A stretch of DNA of 64,000 nucleotides. Source: JAFDBW01 sp963825575 (lineage in GTDB: Bacteria; Desulfobacterota; Desulfuromonadia; Desulfuromonadales; BM103). The stretch is from NCBI GenBank assembly GCA_963825575.1, contig CAWGUB010000006.1, forward strand, positions 124,001 to 188,000. The letters are read 5' to 3'. The notes under the pieces were generated by a model. That model was not told the DNA's origin. It made no database searches and saw only the letters and a program-made list of their open reading frames with translations. The translations under genes were made by a program, and so were the position numbers. The number at the start of each line of letters is the position of its first letter. Position 1 is the stretch's first letter. Of this stretch, positions 22,327-31,581 are shown piece by piece.

Positions 22327-24492
22327 TCAATAAGAGATTTTGTTAAATGGTGATTGGACAGAAGCACGGAGAGCGTCATCCAGGGTCATGATGCCCTGGG
22401 CCTCCAGAAGTGGAATCAACTTCAGTAGTACTTCCGCAGTGACCAGGGCATCCCCGAGCGCCGTGTGGCGGCCGACAATTGTGATGTTGAAACGTTCGGC
22501 AATGGCATCAAGCGAGTGCCCCGCCAGGTTCGGATGCACGACGGATGACAACAGCAGCGTATCGAGGACCGGATTATCGAAGTGCAGACTGATGGAGTCT
22601 TCTTTTAACTGCAGGAACCGCATGTCGAAGGCTGCGTTGTGGGCGACCAGAACCGAATCTGCAACAAAAGCATGGAATTTCGGCAGGACTTCGGTGATGA
22701 CCGGTTGTGACGGCAGCAGGTCCGGGTCGATGCCGTGAATTTCCACCGACGATTTCGGTACCGCCCGCTGTGGATTGACCAGCTGATCAACGGTTTCGTT
22801 ATGCAGAAGGCGACCGTTGAAGACACGGACGGCGCCAAGCTGAATTATCTCGTCACCTTCAGAGGGGTTCAGGCCGGTTGTTTCGGTATCGAAAGCGACG
22901 TAAGTAAGATTGCGCAGTGCGACCCCGCCCAGAGCCTTCTGGCCGGGTTGATGAAAGAGGTCGAATTCGAAAGAAACCGGTCTTGGGGCAATCGACGATT
23001 GCAGGTTTGTCGTCTCCTTGGCGAGAGCAGTCGGCAAGGAGACCTCGGCACCATTGCAGAATATCTCATCGGTCTTGCGGATTGTTACAGCTCCGCCGTG
23101 CTTGTCTATGATTGCTCCAGGGGAATCCGTGGCCCCGGCGCTGTCCATGAAAAGTGGCAGCGTCAGCCAATCGCGGATCGACTGGCTTGGTACCCGCTGG
23201 TCTGCCCATTGCAGTGCGAGGGTGGCAGAGGAGCTGTCCATCTCTGCTATGTGCAGAGTTATCGAGGTGATGCCGTGCTCGGCTTTGAGCAGGCCGGCCA
23301 GGGTTGTGATCGCCTGAAGGATGGCATAGCTGTCTATCTTCAGCCAGAGATGTCTGTCGACACTGGCCTCGGCCTGGATGGCAAAGCGCTCGAGGAGGTT
23401 ATTCACAATCAGTGTCAAAAGAGTCTCGGCCAGGACGTTCTCACGGTTGCCGTAGGCTTGCTGGTGCTCGCTGTAGAGCTGCCTGGCCATGGCCAGGTAC
23501 TCTTCAAGATCATTGGTAACCTGGGCGATCGCCTGCCGATGCCGTTCGCAATCCTTGTCACTGTCGGCAGGAACATCATGGGTTGTCTTGATTCCCCTGT
23601 GCAGCTTGCCGAGCGAGTTCTGTACGGCATCAATCATGATCTGCAATTTCTTGTCGCGTTCATTATCGGCATCAATTTCACCCGTGATATCTTCAAGTGA
23701 GAGAACGAAGCCGGTAATTTTTCGGGTTTCCTCTCCGTTACTGGTGACCGGAGCCATGTTGACTCTGATGAATCGCTCACCGCACAACTTGGTCATCAGA
23801 CCGAGGGCCGGTTTCGCCTGGCCCTGTTCAAAAGCATGATTCATTACTCCCAGGGCGTGAACCAGGGGGTCTCTCTCAAGAGCCCCGAAAACAGATCTGC
23901 CGAGACCGATGGTACTGTCCCTATCCTGACCGTTGCCGGTCTGTAGCATCTCCTGAGCGAGGTTGTTGTACAGCAGGATTCTGCCATCCAGATTGCAGAC
24001 CACGACCCCGTAGGGAAGCTCCGACATCAGTGCAGCAAGTCGGTTGCGTTCTTCTTTGAGGGCGAGATTTGACTGGCGGATTTTAATGTCCACCTCGTTC
24101 TGCAATGCCTGGAAGGCATCTGCAGATTCGTTGATCATGTTGGCCAGGGTGACCAGTTCGCGGGCTCCTTCAGGAGTGATCCGGTAGTCGGGATTGGCCG
24201 AGGTGATCAGGCGGGTCTGCTCGGCCATGCGCAGTACCGGGATGATGTAATAACGGAAGAGCAGGCTGACCATGGTGCAGATGAAGGCGACCAGGATCAG
24301 TGAACCGATAAAAGGAAAGGGGATCAGTTTGTTGAAGAGTTTTTCGACAAGAGCCTGTTCTTCGGGGTCCAGGTTCAGGAAGGACGCAGTAAAGCTGCCG
24401 AATATGTCGGCAAAAATGACCGCAATGATACCGGTCAGAAAGATCCAGTATTTGACGGCTGGTGACAATCGGTCACCGAAACTTTTCTGCAA
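22327..24492 (-). CDS. Membrane-anchored sensor-like protein fused to DnaQ-type 3'-5' exonuclease
   Basis: A 721-residue protein. Two membrane helices (about 15-35 and 58-80) are followed by a HAMP-like segment, a coiled coil and a PAS-like domain (LPYGVVVCNLDGRILLYNN). A histidine-kinase-like but degenerate region follows. The last 200 residues form a DEDDh exonuclease of the DNA polymerase III epsilon family with DTETTG and HTALGDA catalytic motifs. Such proteins are typically encoded with DUF294 and DUF4212/symporter genes; here that module lies 11-13 kb away. The nucleic-acid or nucleotide substrate is unknown. It lies 52 bases after the glycosyltransferase gene and is probably co-transcribed. 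Confidence 0.85.
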   Translation of the reverse strand: MQKSFGDRLSPAVKYWIFLTGIIAVIFADIFGSFTASFLNLDPEEQALVEKLFNKLIPFPFIGSLILVAFICTMVSLLFRYYIIPVLRMAEQTRLITSANPDYRITPEGARELVTLANMINESADAFQALQNEVDIKIRQSNLALKEERNRLAALMSELPYGVVVCNLDGRILLYNNLAQEMLQTGNGQDRDSTIGLGRSVFGALERDPLVHALGVMNHAFEQGQAKPALGLMTKLCGERFIRVNMAPVTSNGEETRKITGFVLSLEDITGEIDADNERDKKLQIMIDAVQNSLGKLHRGIKTTHDVPADSDKDCERHRQAIAQVTNDLEEYLAMARQLYSEHQQAYGNRENVLAETLLTLIVNNLLERFAIQAEASVDRHLWLKIDSYAILQAITTLAGLLKAEHGITSITLHIAEMDSSSATLALQWADQRVPSQSIRDWLTLPLFMDSAGATDSPGAIIDKHGGAVTIRKTDEIFCNGAEVSLPTALAKETTNLQSSIAPRPVSFEFDLFHQPGQKALGGVALRNLTYVAFDTETTGLNPSEGDEIIQLGAVRVFNGRLLHNETVDQLVNPQRAVPKSSVEIHGIDPDLLPSQPVITEVLPKFHAFVADSVLVAHNAAFDMRFLQLKEDSISLHFDNPVLDTLLLSSVVHPNLAGHSLDAIAERFNITIVGRHTALGDALVTAEVLLKLIPLLEAQGIMTLDDALRASVQSPFNKISY

Positions 24493-24544
24493 GGTCTCTC
24501 TCCAGGGCGCCAGATGCGCATGGGGCTCTTAAGATATTATGCGT

Positions 24545-25597
24545 TTATTCGGTCGGGTTCAACCGGAGGGGGTAATTATTTGCGCTTTTGGCCAATAACG
24601 TCACGGCTTCCAGGAGGATCTGCTGCAACTCCTGCGCCTCCTGTTCGGGACTGTAAGATGAGTCGGGACGGGATAATTGCATTCGCCTTTTTTTTTCGAG
24701 GAGCTGGGTTGCATGGCGGAGACAGCCCGTATCATCGTCAAACAACAGGCCATTGACATTGCAACGGACCAGGGCGGCGTTCCCGGGGTTGTTCCTGGCG
24801 AGAATCGGGACGCCCAGGGTGGCGGCTTCCAACAGACTGTTGGCTAGGCCCTCGGCATCGGAATTATTGACAATCACATCGGCTTCACGCATAGCCTCTG
24901 GCATGGCTTCTGGCGGGATGACGCCGAGGTAGCTGGCCCAAGGCCGCGTTTCAACTTCGGCAAGGAATCGCCTGCCGTAATCTTTATCGAGAATCGGCCC
25001 ACAGATGGCAAGATGAAAGGATTTTTCCAGAGGGTCCAGCTGATCAAATATTTTCAGAAGCCCGATTACTCCCTTCACGGGGCGAATCCCGGCGGGCAGC
25101 AGAAACAGGGTCAGCCGTTGCGAAATGCCGTGGGTTGCACGCAAATCGCAGGCTTGATGACCAAGGATTATTCCTGGTGAGACCGTACGCAACCTGGCTC
25201 CAAGTGCCGGTCGCTTCCGCAGCAATGCGGCGGCGATGATCGGGTTCTGGAGAAAGACGCACGCCGCCTGTTCTATCACCGTCTGAATGACGTTGTTCTG
25301 CTTCGGGTCATCGAGGCCGTAATTGACATCGGTGCCGGTCAGCATGACCACGGTGGGAATCATTATCCCGCAGGTGTGTTTCAGCCAGGGGCTGCCGGAG
25401 CGGTAGGCGTGCAGCAACAGGGCGACGTCCGGGGCGAAATCAATCATCCTGTTTCGAAATGACTCGTCCTCATGGAAGCTGATTTCGAGGAGTATGGTTC
25501 GGTGGCCGAGTTTCTCGAGTCCCTGCTGAAACCTTCGTGCGGTAACCCAGTTGCCGCTGGCATGATCCTGTTGCGGAACGACGATCAGGATGCGCAT
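24545..25597 (-). CDS. Glycosyltransferase, GT-B fold (GT4-like)
   Basis: A 350-residue soluble protein with the retaining GT4 pattern: N-terminal Rossmann start (MRILIVVPQQDHASGNW) and C-terminal donor-site motif with EGLANSLLEAATLGVP. It should transfer a sugar from a nucleotide donor to a lipid, glycan or small-molecule acceptor, which cannot be named. ATG 25597 lies inside the deacetylase gene (13-base overlap), so the two are coupled. Together they suggest synthesis of an amino-sugar-containing glycoconjugate. Confidence 0.85.
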   Translation of the reverse strand: MRILIVVPQQDHASGNWVTARRFQQGLEKLGHRTILLEISFHEDESFRNRMIDFAPDVALLLHAYRSGSPWLKHTCGIMIPTVVMLTGTDVNYGLDDPKQNNVIQTVIEQAACVFLQNPIIAAALLRKRPALGARLRTVSPGIILGHQACDLRATHGISQRLTLFLLPAGIRPVKGVIGLLKIFDQLDPLEKSFHLAICGPILDKDYGRRFLAEVETRPWASYLGVIPPEAMPEAMREADVIVNNSDAEGLANSLLEAATLGVPILARNNPGNAALVRCNVNGLLFDDDTGCLRHATQLLEKKRRMQLSRPDSSYSPEQEAQELQQILLEAVTLLAKSANNYPLRLNPTE

Positions 25598-26418
25598 GGC
25601 AGGTCTCCGAAGGTACACAGTCGGATATCAAGGCGTTTTATAACGTCTTTCGCCTCAGCGGAGCAGAGGGCTCGCATTTCGGTCCGGCGCTGTTCGCTTT
25701 CAAAAGCGCGGCCCTGCGGGTAAGGGTAGCCAGGGTGAGTCATCAACTCCCAGTACCCAATCGGCAGATTTTCGAGAATCTCACAGAGCCTGAGTGTGTC
25801 GAGGCTGTGCAGTTGCTGCAATCCCCACAGCCCATCGGGCGTCCTGATGCCTGATCCCTTGATAGCCTTTCGTGTCTTCTGCCCAAGGCTGTGAAACAGG
25901 GCCAACTCTTCGCCAAGCTCCGCCGGTACTACTGCGTCAGGCAGGTCCGCGGGGCAAGACGAACGCATGGCGTCAAGGCCGTATTCACGGGCCAATTCGA
26001 CAACCATTTCGGTCAGGGGAGGGTAGATCTGGCAATGTTGATGGCCGTCGATATGCCCCGGATTCAGCCCGGTCTCCATGATCTTCTCGATTTGCGCAGA
26101 AAGTTCCCGACGAATTCCTGCGAGGTCATGATTGTTGCCAAGCAGGTATCGACGCAGCAGCAGCTTTCCCGGCAGTCTGTTGTCCTGATCGGTCAACCCC
26201 ATGATTGGTCCGGACAGGGTGACCTCGTCGGACAGGTTGAGGTGCACTCCGACCGGTAGCCCGACAGCTCTTGCATGTGCAATTGCCGTTGCGAAGGAAG
26301 ACCCGTTGGCGATCATGGTTGCACTGGTCACAATCCCGTGCTCGAACGCTTCGATGATGCCGCGGTCGCGCTCGGGATTGATGCCAAGATCGTCAGCATT
26401 GATAATCAGGGAGATCAT
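25585..26418 (-). CDS. YdjC/ChbG/HpnK-family carbohydrate deacetylase
   Basis: A 277-residue protein that removes acetyl groups from N-acetylated sugars. Visible metal and catalytic motifs are NADDLG (7-12), HIDGHQH (about 122-128) and HPGYP near the C-terminus. HpnK works on hopanoid glycolipids and ChbG on chitobiose; the neighbour glycosyltransferase fits the first setting better, but no hopanoid gene is in the window. It is the first gene of the operon and is divergent from an MFS transporter 76 bases away. Confidence 0.88.
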   Translation of the reverse strand: MISLIINADDLGINPERDRGIIEAFEHGIVTSATMIANGSSFATAIAHARAVGLPVGVHLNLSDEVTLSGPIMGLTDQDNRLPGKLLLRRYLLGNNHDLAGIRRELSAQIEKIMETGLNPGHIDGHQHCQIYPPLTEMVVELAREYGLDAMRSSCPADLPDAVVPAELGEELALFHSLGQKTRKAIKGSGIRTPDGLWGLQQLHSLDTLRLCEILENLPIGYWELMTHPGYPYPQGRAFESEQRRTEMRALCSAEAKDVIKRLDIRLCTFGDLPCAS

Positions 26419-26494
26419 CAGCGTATAGTAGAGCAGGACGGGTGAAAGGGCAATTCTCTTGGAGTAAAATGACGGTCAGGTTAAAATCCACGGC

Positions 26495-27742
26495 ATGCAA
26501 ACAGCGCAGCACAACTCTCAGGACTCTGTGGCAGGTCTGCATTACGGCTGGATCATCGTGATGGTCGGGACACTGGTGATTTTTGCCTGTCTCGGTCTGG
26601 CCCGCTTTGCTTTCGGCATGCTGCTGCCGTCAATGAGTGCCGGATTAGGGCTGTCATACGATGAGATGGGTTTTTTGGGGACCGGGAATTTCACCGGCTA
26701 CCTGGTGGCCGTGGCCATGTCACCGTTCCTGCTGCGCCGTTTCACTCCACGTCAGCTGATTGCATCCGGCCTGTTTCTGATTGCTGCCTGCATGTTCGGC
26801 ATTGCAGCAGGCGACGGTTACTTGATGATCCTGCTGCTTTACACGGCTGTCGGTCTTGGCAGCGGCTTCGCCAATATCCCGGTCATGGTCCTGGTTTCCT
26901 ACTGGTTCCGCAGGGAAAAGCGCGGTCGTGCGGCAGGATTGATCGTGGTCGGCAGCGGCTTTGCAATCATTTTTTCCGGATTTATTATCCCGGTCCTCAA
27001 CCAGAGCTTTGACCAACATGGCTGGCGAGTTGGATGGACGCTGCTCGGTCTGATCGTGACGCTGGTGGCGGTGGTCGCTGCTGTCCTGATTCGCAATGAT
27101 CCGGCGGAGAAAGGGTTGTCACCGGTTGGCTTGATCAAAGATACCGAGTATGATCCGTCGACAGGCAAGGGTCAATTCAGCCCGCTGAGTATCCTGACTC
27201 ATCTGGGCGGGCTCTATTTTATTTTCGGTGCAACCTACGTGATCTACGGCACCTTTATCGTCACGACGATGGTCGAAGAATATGCCTATGCCGAGGCCAG
27301 CGCGGGAGCCTTCTGGTCATGGGTTGGTTTCTTCAGTCTCTTCTCCGGTACGGTGTTTGGCTTGCTTTCAGACAAGATGGGACGGAAGGGCGGACTGATG
27401 ACGGTCTTTAGCGTACAAACCCTGGCGTACCTGCTGGCGGGTTCCCGGATGGGGACAATGGCGCTGTTCGGATCGGTGGTGCTCTACGGTGTCGCGGTGT
27501 TTGCCATCCCGGCCATCATGGCTGCTGCGGTCGGTGACTATCTTGGCAAGGCGCGAGCTGCCGCAGCTTTTTCCATCATCACATTCTGTTTCGCCATCGG
27601 CCAGACAATCGGTCCGGCGATCGCCGGCGTGATTGCCGAGTCAACGGGAACTTTCACCGGCACTTACCTGGCGTCTGCATTGTTGACAGCGGCTGCGGTG
27701 GTCTGGGCAGGGTTTTTGCCGGAGCCGCATCAGGGCTCCTGA
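26495..27742 (+). CDS. MFS transporter (YbfB/OFA-type)
   Basis: A 415-residue 12-helix major facilitator. The start (HYGWIIVMVGTLVIFACLGLARF) and the loop after helix 2 resemble the YbfB and oxalate/formate antiporter branches, which move small organic anions. It is divergent from the deacetylase-glycosyltransferase operon. The substrate is unknown. No terminator of its own was found; the opposite-strand terminator at 27779 may serve both. Confidence 0.85.
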   Translation: MQTAQHNSQDSVAGLHYGWIIVMVGTLVIFACLGLARFAFGMLLPSMSAGLGLSYDEMGFLGTGNFTGYLVAVAMSPFLLRRFTPRQLIASGLFLIAACMFGIAAGDGYLMILLLYTAVGLGSGFANIPVMVLVSYWFRREKRGRAAGLIVVGSGFAIIFSGFIIPVLNQSFDQHGWRVGWTLLGLIVTLVAVVAAVLIRNDPAEKGLSPVGLIKDTEYDPSTGKGQFSPLSILTHLGGLYFIFGATYVIYGTFIVTTMVEEYAYAEASAGAFWSWVGFFSLFSGTVFGLLSDKMGRKGGLMTVFSVQTLAYLLAGSRMGTMALFGSVVLYGVAVFAIPAIMAAAVGDYLGKARAAAAFSIITFCFAIGQTIGPAIAGVIAESTGTFTGTYLASALLTAAAVVWAGFLPEPHQGS

Positions 27743-27778
27743 TTTCCTGTCCCGCAGGCAAGGGGTTGCCGAACCAGC

Positions 27779-27811
27779 ATAAAAAAAGGGGCCTTATAAC
27801 TTCAAGACCCC
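27779..27811 (-). terminator. Terminator of the two-component operon
   Basis: Minus-strand stem GGGGTCTT / AAGGCCCC (one G-T pair) with an 8-base loop and seven T. It is about 150 bases after the histidine kinase stop. Confidence 0.8.
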
Positions 27812-27957
27812 GGAGGCAACTTTTTAATCGGCAGGAAATTCGGAGACTCGTTCGGTAAATCCTCTCTCTCAACGAACTTCAAGCTTTATTTATGGTTGCA
27901 CTCTAAAGGACGGAGCGTGAAGGGGATGTGGAATAAATGTGAAAAAAACGTGAAAAG

Positions 27958-29217
27958 TTATTTTTTGAAAGAAACGGTGAAACAACAACCATTCGGATGA
28001 TTGTCACTGACAGAAACCGTCCACTGTTCCTTCTGGCAGATCCGTTGGACGAGAGACAGGCCGAGACCAAGGCCTTGCTGGCTGCTTGACTCCCCCCGAT
28101 AGAACGGCTTGAAGATGGAGTCCTTGTCGGTATTCGAAATGCCCGGACCCGTGTCACAGATCGTAAAGCCGTTAGGCCTGGTGACCAGGTTAATTCCCCC
28201 CTCAACAGTATGGTAAATTGCATTGCGCACCAGGTTGTTGATGACGGTGCGCAGCATGGGCACCGGAAACAACTTGGCCTGCTCACCATTTGACCTTGTC
28301 TCGTCCCTGACTGTAAAAGTGATCCCTTTAGCTGCGGCCTGTTGTTGCCATCCAGCTAGATTGTGGTTGACGATGTTCGAAAGGCTCGCGTTTTCCTGCT
28401 CGGTATCTTTGCCCCGGGCCAGAGTCAGAAATGCGTCGACCAGCTCCTGGATTTCGTTTGCCGCCTTGCCGATCGTGTCAATTCGCTGTCGGGAATAGTT
28501 GTCCAGCTGATCCTTGGCAATGAGCAGGTCGCAGGAACTTTTGATAACCATGAGCGGGGTGCGCAGCTCATGACTGACATCGCTGGTGAACAGGCTTTCC
28601 CGGAGCAAAGATTGCTGCAGCATACTGATAGTCCGGTCGAAGGCCTGGGCCAGTCGACCCACTTCATCGTTGGTGTATCCGGTTGAGAGTGGTGGTGCGT
28701 CGAGTAGCAGCTGCTCACGGTTATGGACCTGGTGTGTCAGTCTCTGCACGGGCGCGATAATTCTCCTGACCATCATGATGCCGAGGATCAACGAGGCGGC
28801 GATGCTCAGGAAAAACCCTGCAATCACCGTCAGCTCTAGCAGGTTCTCATGTCGTCGGACAGTGGTCTGCTCTTGCACCAGGTAGAAGGGTCTCTCCTGC
28901 TCTTTCTTGATCATGACATGGAAAGAAGTCTCTTTGTCTTCAACCTCGTAAAAACCGGGCTCAAGGTCACGCAGATAAGATGGGAGGTCTTTCGTGCCGC
29001 TGTAGAACTGGGTGCCCAGGTCAAGATTAGGGATTTGTCCCTGCTCGTAATCACCGATGATGTCCGGGAACTTCCTGTTAAGCTCGGCGGTCACCAGGTC
29101 CTCCTCGACGATGTCGATTGCGGCCATGATGCCGAAGCTGAAGAGGCCGCTGACCACAGCTGTCAGGACCACGAAAGAAAAGATGATTCTTTGTGTCAGG
29201 GGGGATTTAAATTCCAT
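27958..29217 (-). CDS. Sensor histidine kinase
   Basis: A 419-residue membrane kinase. Helices at about 10-32 and 132-155 bracket a small periplasmic sensing domain; HAMP follows, then the phosphoacceptor motif DVSHELRTPLM at about residue 208. The ATPase domain has N, G1 (DTGPGI) and G2 (GLGLGLS) boxes, so it should be active. It overlaps the response-regulator gene by 11 bases, defining a cognate pair. The signal is unknown. Confidence 0.92.
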   Translation of the reverse strand: MEFKSPLTQRIIFSFVVLTAVVSGLFSFGIMAAIDIVEEDLVTAELNRKFPDIIGDYEQGQIPNLDLGTQFYSGTKDLPSYLRDLEPGFYEVEDKETSFHVMIKKEQERPFYLVQEQTTVRRHENLLELTVIAGFFLSIAASLILGIMMVRRIIAPVQRLTHQVHNREQLLLDAPPLSTGYTNDEVGRLAQAFDRTISMLQQSLLRESLFTSDVSHELRTPLMVIKSSCDLLIAKDQLDNYSRQRIDTIGKAANEIQELVDAFLTLARGKDTEQENASLSNIVNHNLAGWQQQAAAKGITFTVRDETRSNGEQAKLFPVPMLRTVINNLVRNAIYHTVEGGINLVTRPNGFTICDTGPGISNTDKDSIFKPFYRGESSSQQGLGLGLSLVQRICQKEQWTVSVSDNHPNGCCFTVSFKK

Positions 29218-29890
29218 CGTCCGCGGCCTTCAGGCAGTAGCCGATCCCGTGCACTGTGTGCAGCAGGGGGGAGTTGAAGGGTTTGTCAATCGTCTGGCGC
29301 AGAGTGTGTATGTGGCTGCGCAGGCTGTCACTCCCGGGCAGGTGTTCACCCCACAACAGTTCTTCGAGAGCATCTCTCTTGACCACGTGTGGGCTGGCTT
29401 TCATCAGTTTTCCCAGCAGCTTGAGACCAATCGGGCTGAGTTTCAGGAGAACCCCCTGACGGGTGACTTCAAGGCTGTTCATGTCGTAGGTCAGATCACC
29501 GACGGTCAACATGTTCTGCATTCCTGCCTGGCCGCGGCGCAGGACCGCTTCAACACGGGCGTGTAACTCCGGCAGGGAAAAAGGCTTGACGAGATAGTCG
29601 TCGGCCCCGGCCCGGAACCCGGTCAGCTTGTCATCGACGCTGTCCCTGGCGGTGAGCATGATGACCGGTGTGCTGACCCTCGCATCCTGGCGCAATTTCT
29701 GGCAGAGGGTGATGCCATCCATGCCTGGCAGCATCAAGTCGAGAATGATCAGGTCAAATGGTTGGGTGATCGCAAGGTGCAGGCCACCCAGGCCATCGTA
29801 TGCGCAGTCGACCAGGTACCCTTGCAGCTCCAGGTAGTCGGCGATGTTCTGCAGAATTTCGGGTTGATCCTCAATGACCAGTATGCGCAT
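29207..29890 (-). CDS. OmpR-family response regulator
   Basis: A 227-residue regulator with a receiver domain (acid pocket E8-D9, phosphoacceptor Asp in LILDLMLPGMDG, Lys in DYLVKPFSLPE) and a winged-helix DNA-binding domain. It is first in the operon with the sensor kinase downstream and should bind tandem DNA repeats. The upstream 210 bases contain copy D of the repeat element and a possible promoter (TTGACT, 18 bases, TAAGAC). Confidence 0.94.
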   Translation of the reverse strand: MRILVIEDQPEILQNIADYLELQGYLVDCAYDGLGGLHLAITQPFDLIILDLMLPGMDGITLCQKLRQDARVSTPVIMLTARDSVDDKLTGFRAGADDYLVKPFSLPELHARVEAVLRRGQAGMQNMLTVGDLTYDMNSLEVTRQGVLLKLSPIGLKLLGKLMKASPHVVKRDALEELLWGEHLPGSDSLRSHIHTLRQTIDKPFNSPLLHTVHGIGYCLKAADDGI

Positions 29891-29979
29891 TCAGAATCCG
29901 TTGTTTGAAAAATGTCTGAACTGCTATGCTTTTGTCCGGTCTTACACCTGAGAAAACTCAACAGTCAAAACATTTATTT

Positions 29980-30070
29980 AACGCAAAGACGCCAGGAACA
30001 CAAAGTAACATTAAAACAATTAAGACATCCTTTGCGACTTTGCGTCTTGAGTGAGCAAAGCGAACGAGCG
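29980..30070. repeat. Intergenic inverted-repeat element, copy D
   Basis: Left arm about 29980-30005 (AACGCAAAGACGCCAGG, then AACACAAAG), right arm about 30029-30070 (CTTTGCGACTTTGCGTCTTG then GTGAGCAAAGCGAACG). The reversed right arm matches the left arm of copy B over 29 bases with 2 mismatches. It lies between gltD and the response-regulator gene. Confidence 0.75.
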
Positions 30071-30102
30071 TAAGAATTCTTTCAAAGCCTTTATTGCGTG
30101 AC

Positions 30103-31581
30103 TCAGTACGCGAAGGGCTCCAGGCGCACCTCGGGCAACAGGCTTTTGTCGCCGGTCAGATATTCGTCGACGCAACGGGCAATCTCACGCCCCTCGCTGA
30201 TCGCCCAGACCACCAGGCTCTGGCCCCGGCGGCAGTCGCCGGCGGCAAACACCCCATCGACCGAGCTCATACGGGTCCTTGGGTCGGCTTTGATGTTGGA
30301 ACGCAGGTCCGTTTCGCAGCCAATCTGCTTGAGCAGTTCCGAGCGCGGGCCAAGATAGCCCATAGCCAAAAGAATAAGATCGCATCTCCAGGTCTGCTCG
30401 CTCCCCGCAATCGGCTGCGGACGGCCGTTGACCCATTCGACTTTGACGGTCTCAAGGGCTGATACTTGTCTGTCCCTGCCGACGAAACGGGTGGTCATGA
30501 TCTCGTAAAAGACATCGCCACCCATGACTTGCATCTCCTCGACCGAGGTACTGACCCGCATGATGCGTGACCATTGCGGCCAGGGGTTGTCCGCGCTGCG
30601 TTCTCTTGGAGGCTGCTCAAGAAGCTCGAAGTTGATGACGCTGGCTGCACCTTGACGCATCGAGGTGCCGATGCAGTCCGAACCGGTGTCTCCGCCGCCG
30701 ATGACGATGACTTTTTTCCCCTGGGCGCTGATCGTCTTCTTTTTGGGGTGCAGTGCAGCGAGGTCGGCATCTCCCCAGTTGGTGCGATTCTGCTGCGGCA
30801 GAAACTCCATCGCAAAGTGAATACCGCCCAGGTCACGCCCTTCGACCGGCAGGTCGCGCGGTTCTTCGGCCCCGGTAGCGACTACGACTGCGTCGTACTG
30901 AGATTTGATTTCTGCAAAGCTCACATCCTTGCCGACTTCGCAGGAGTAACGGAATTTGATCCCTTCTGCGGCCAGTTGGTCGACTCGTCGCTGGACCTTC
31001 TCTTTGCGCAGTTTGTAATGAGGGATGCCGTACATCAGAAGGCCGCCGGCACGGTCGGTTTTCTCAAGAACGGTGACGTGATGGCCAGCGCGGTTGAGCT
31101 GTTGGGCACAGGCGAGGCCGGCGGGACCGCTGCCGATAATGGCTACGCTCTTGTCGCTGCGATGGGCTGGCGGTTGAGGTACAATCCAGCCTTCCTCGAA
31201 GCCTTTGTCGACGATCGATACTTCATGCAGTTTGATTGTCACTGCCGGTTCGTTGATGCCGAGGACGCATGAGGTCTCGCACGGTGCCGGGCAGACCCGG
31301 CCGGTAAATTCCGGGAAGTTATTGGTGGCGTGCAGGGCCTGCAACGCCTGCTTCCACTGGCCTTGGTAGACCAGGTCATTCCATTCCGGGATCAGGTTGC
31401 CCAGCGGACAGCCGGACATACAAAAAGGGACGCCGCAATCCATGCAGCGGGAGGCCTGGGTCTTGATCTTCTCATCGCTGGGATAGTTGTAGTGTTCCTC
31501 ATGATGTTGCAGGCGCGCGTTGACCGGTTGCAAGGTCTTGTCGCGACGGCCATGTTTTATAAATCCGCGTGGGTCACCCAT
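30103..31581 (-). CDS. gltD: Glutamate synthase small subunit (NADPH-type)
   Basis: A 492-residue FAD/iron-sulfur subunit that passes electrons from NAD(P)H to the large subunit. The N-terminal cysteine cluster CMDCGVPFC...CPLGNLIPEWN is intact, as are the FAD-binding GSGPAGLACA (about 151-160) and the NAD(P)H-binding GGGDTGSDC. It overlaps gltB by 8 bases and ends near repeat copy D with no clear hairpin terminator. Length and motifs are fully canonical. Confidence 0.97.
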   Translation of the reverse strand: MGDPRGFIKHGRRDKTLQPVNARLQHHEEHYNYPSDEKIKTQASRCMDCGVPFCMSGCPLGNLIPEWNDLVYQGQWKQALQALHATNNFPEFTGRVCPAPCETSCVLGINEPAVTIKLHEVSIVDKGFEEGWIVPQPPAHRSDKSVAIIGSGPAGLACAQQLNRAGHHVTVLEKTDRAGGLLMYGIPHYKLRKEKVQRRVDQLAAEGIKFRYSCEVGKDVSFAEIKSQYDAVVVATGAEEPRDLPVEGRDLGGIHFAMEFLPQQNRTNWGDADLAALHPKKKTISAQGKKVIVIGGGDTGSDCIGTSMRQGAASVINFELLEQPPRERSADNPWPQWSRIMRVSTSVEEMQVMGGDVFYEIMTTRFVGRDRQVSALETVKVEWVNGRPQPIAGSEQTWRCDLILLAMGYLGPRSELLKQIGCETDLRSNIKADPRTRMSSVDGVFAAGDCRRGQSLVVWAISEGREIARCVDEYLTGDKSLLPEVRLEPFAY

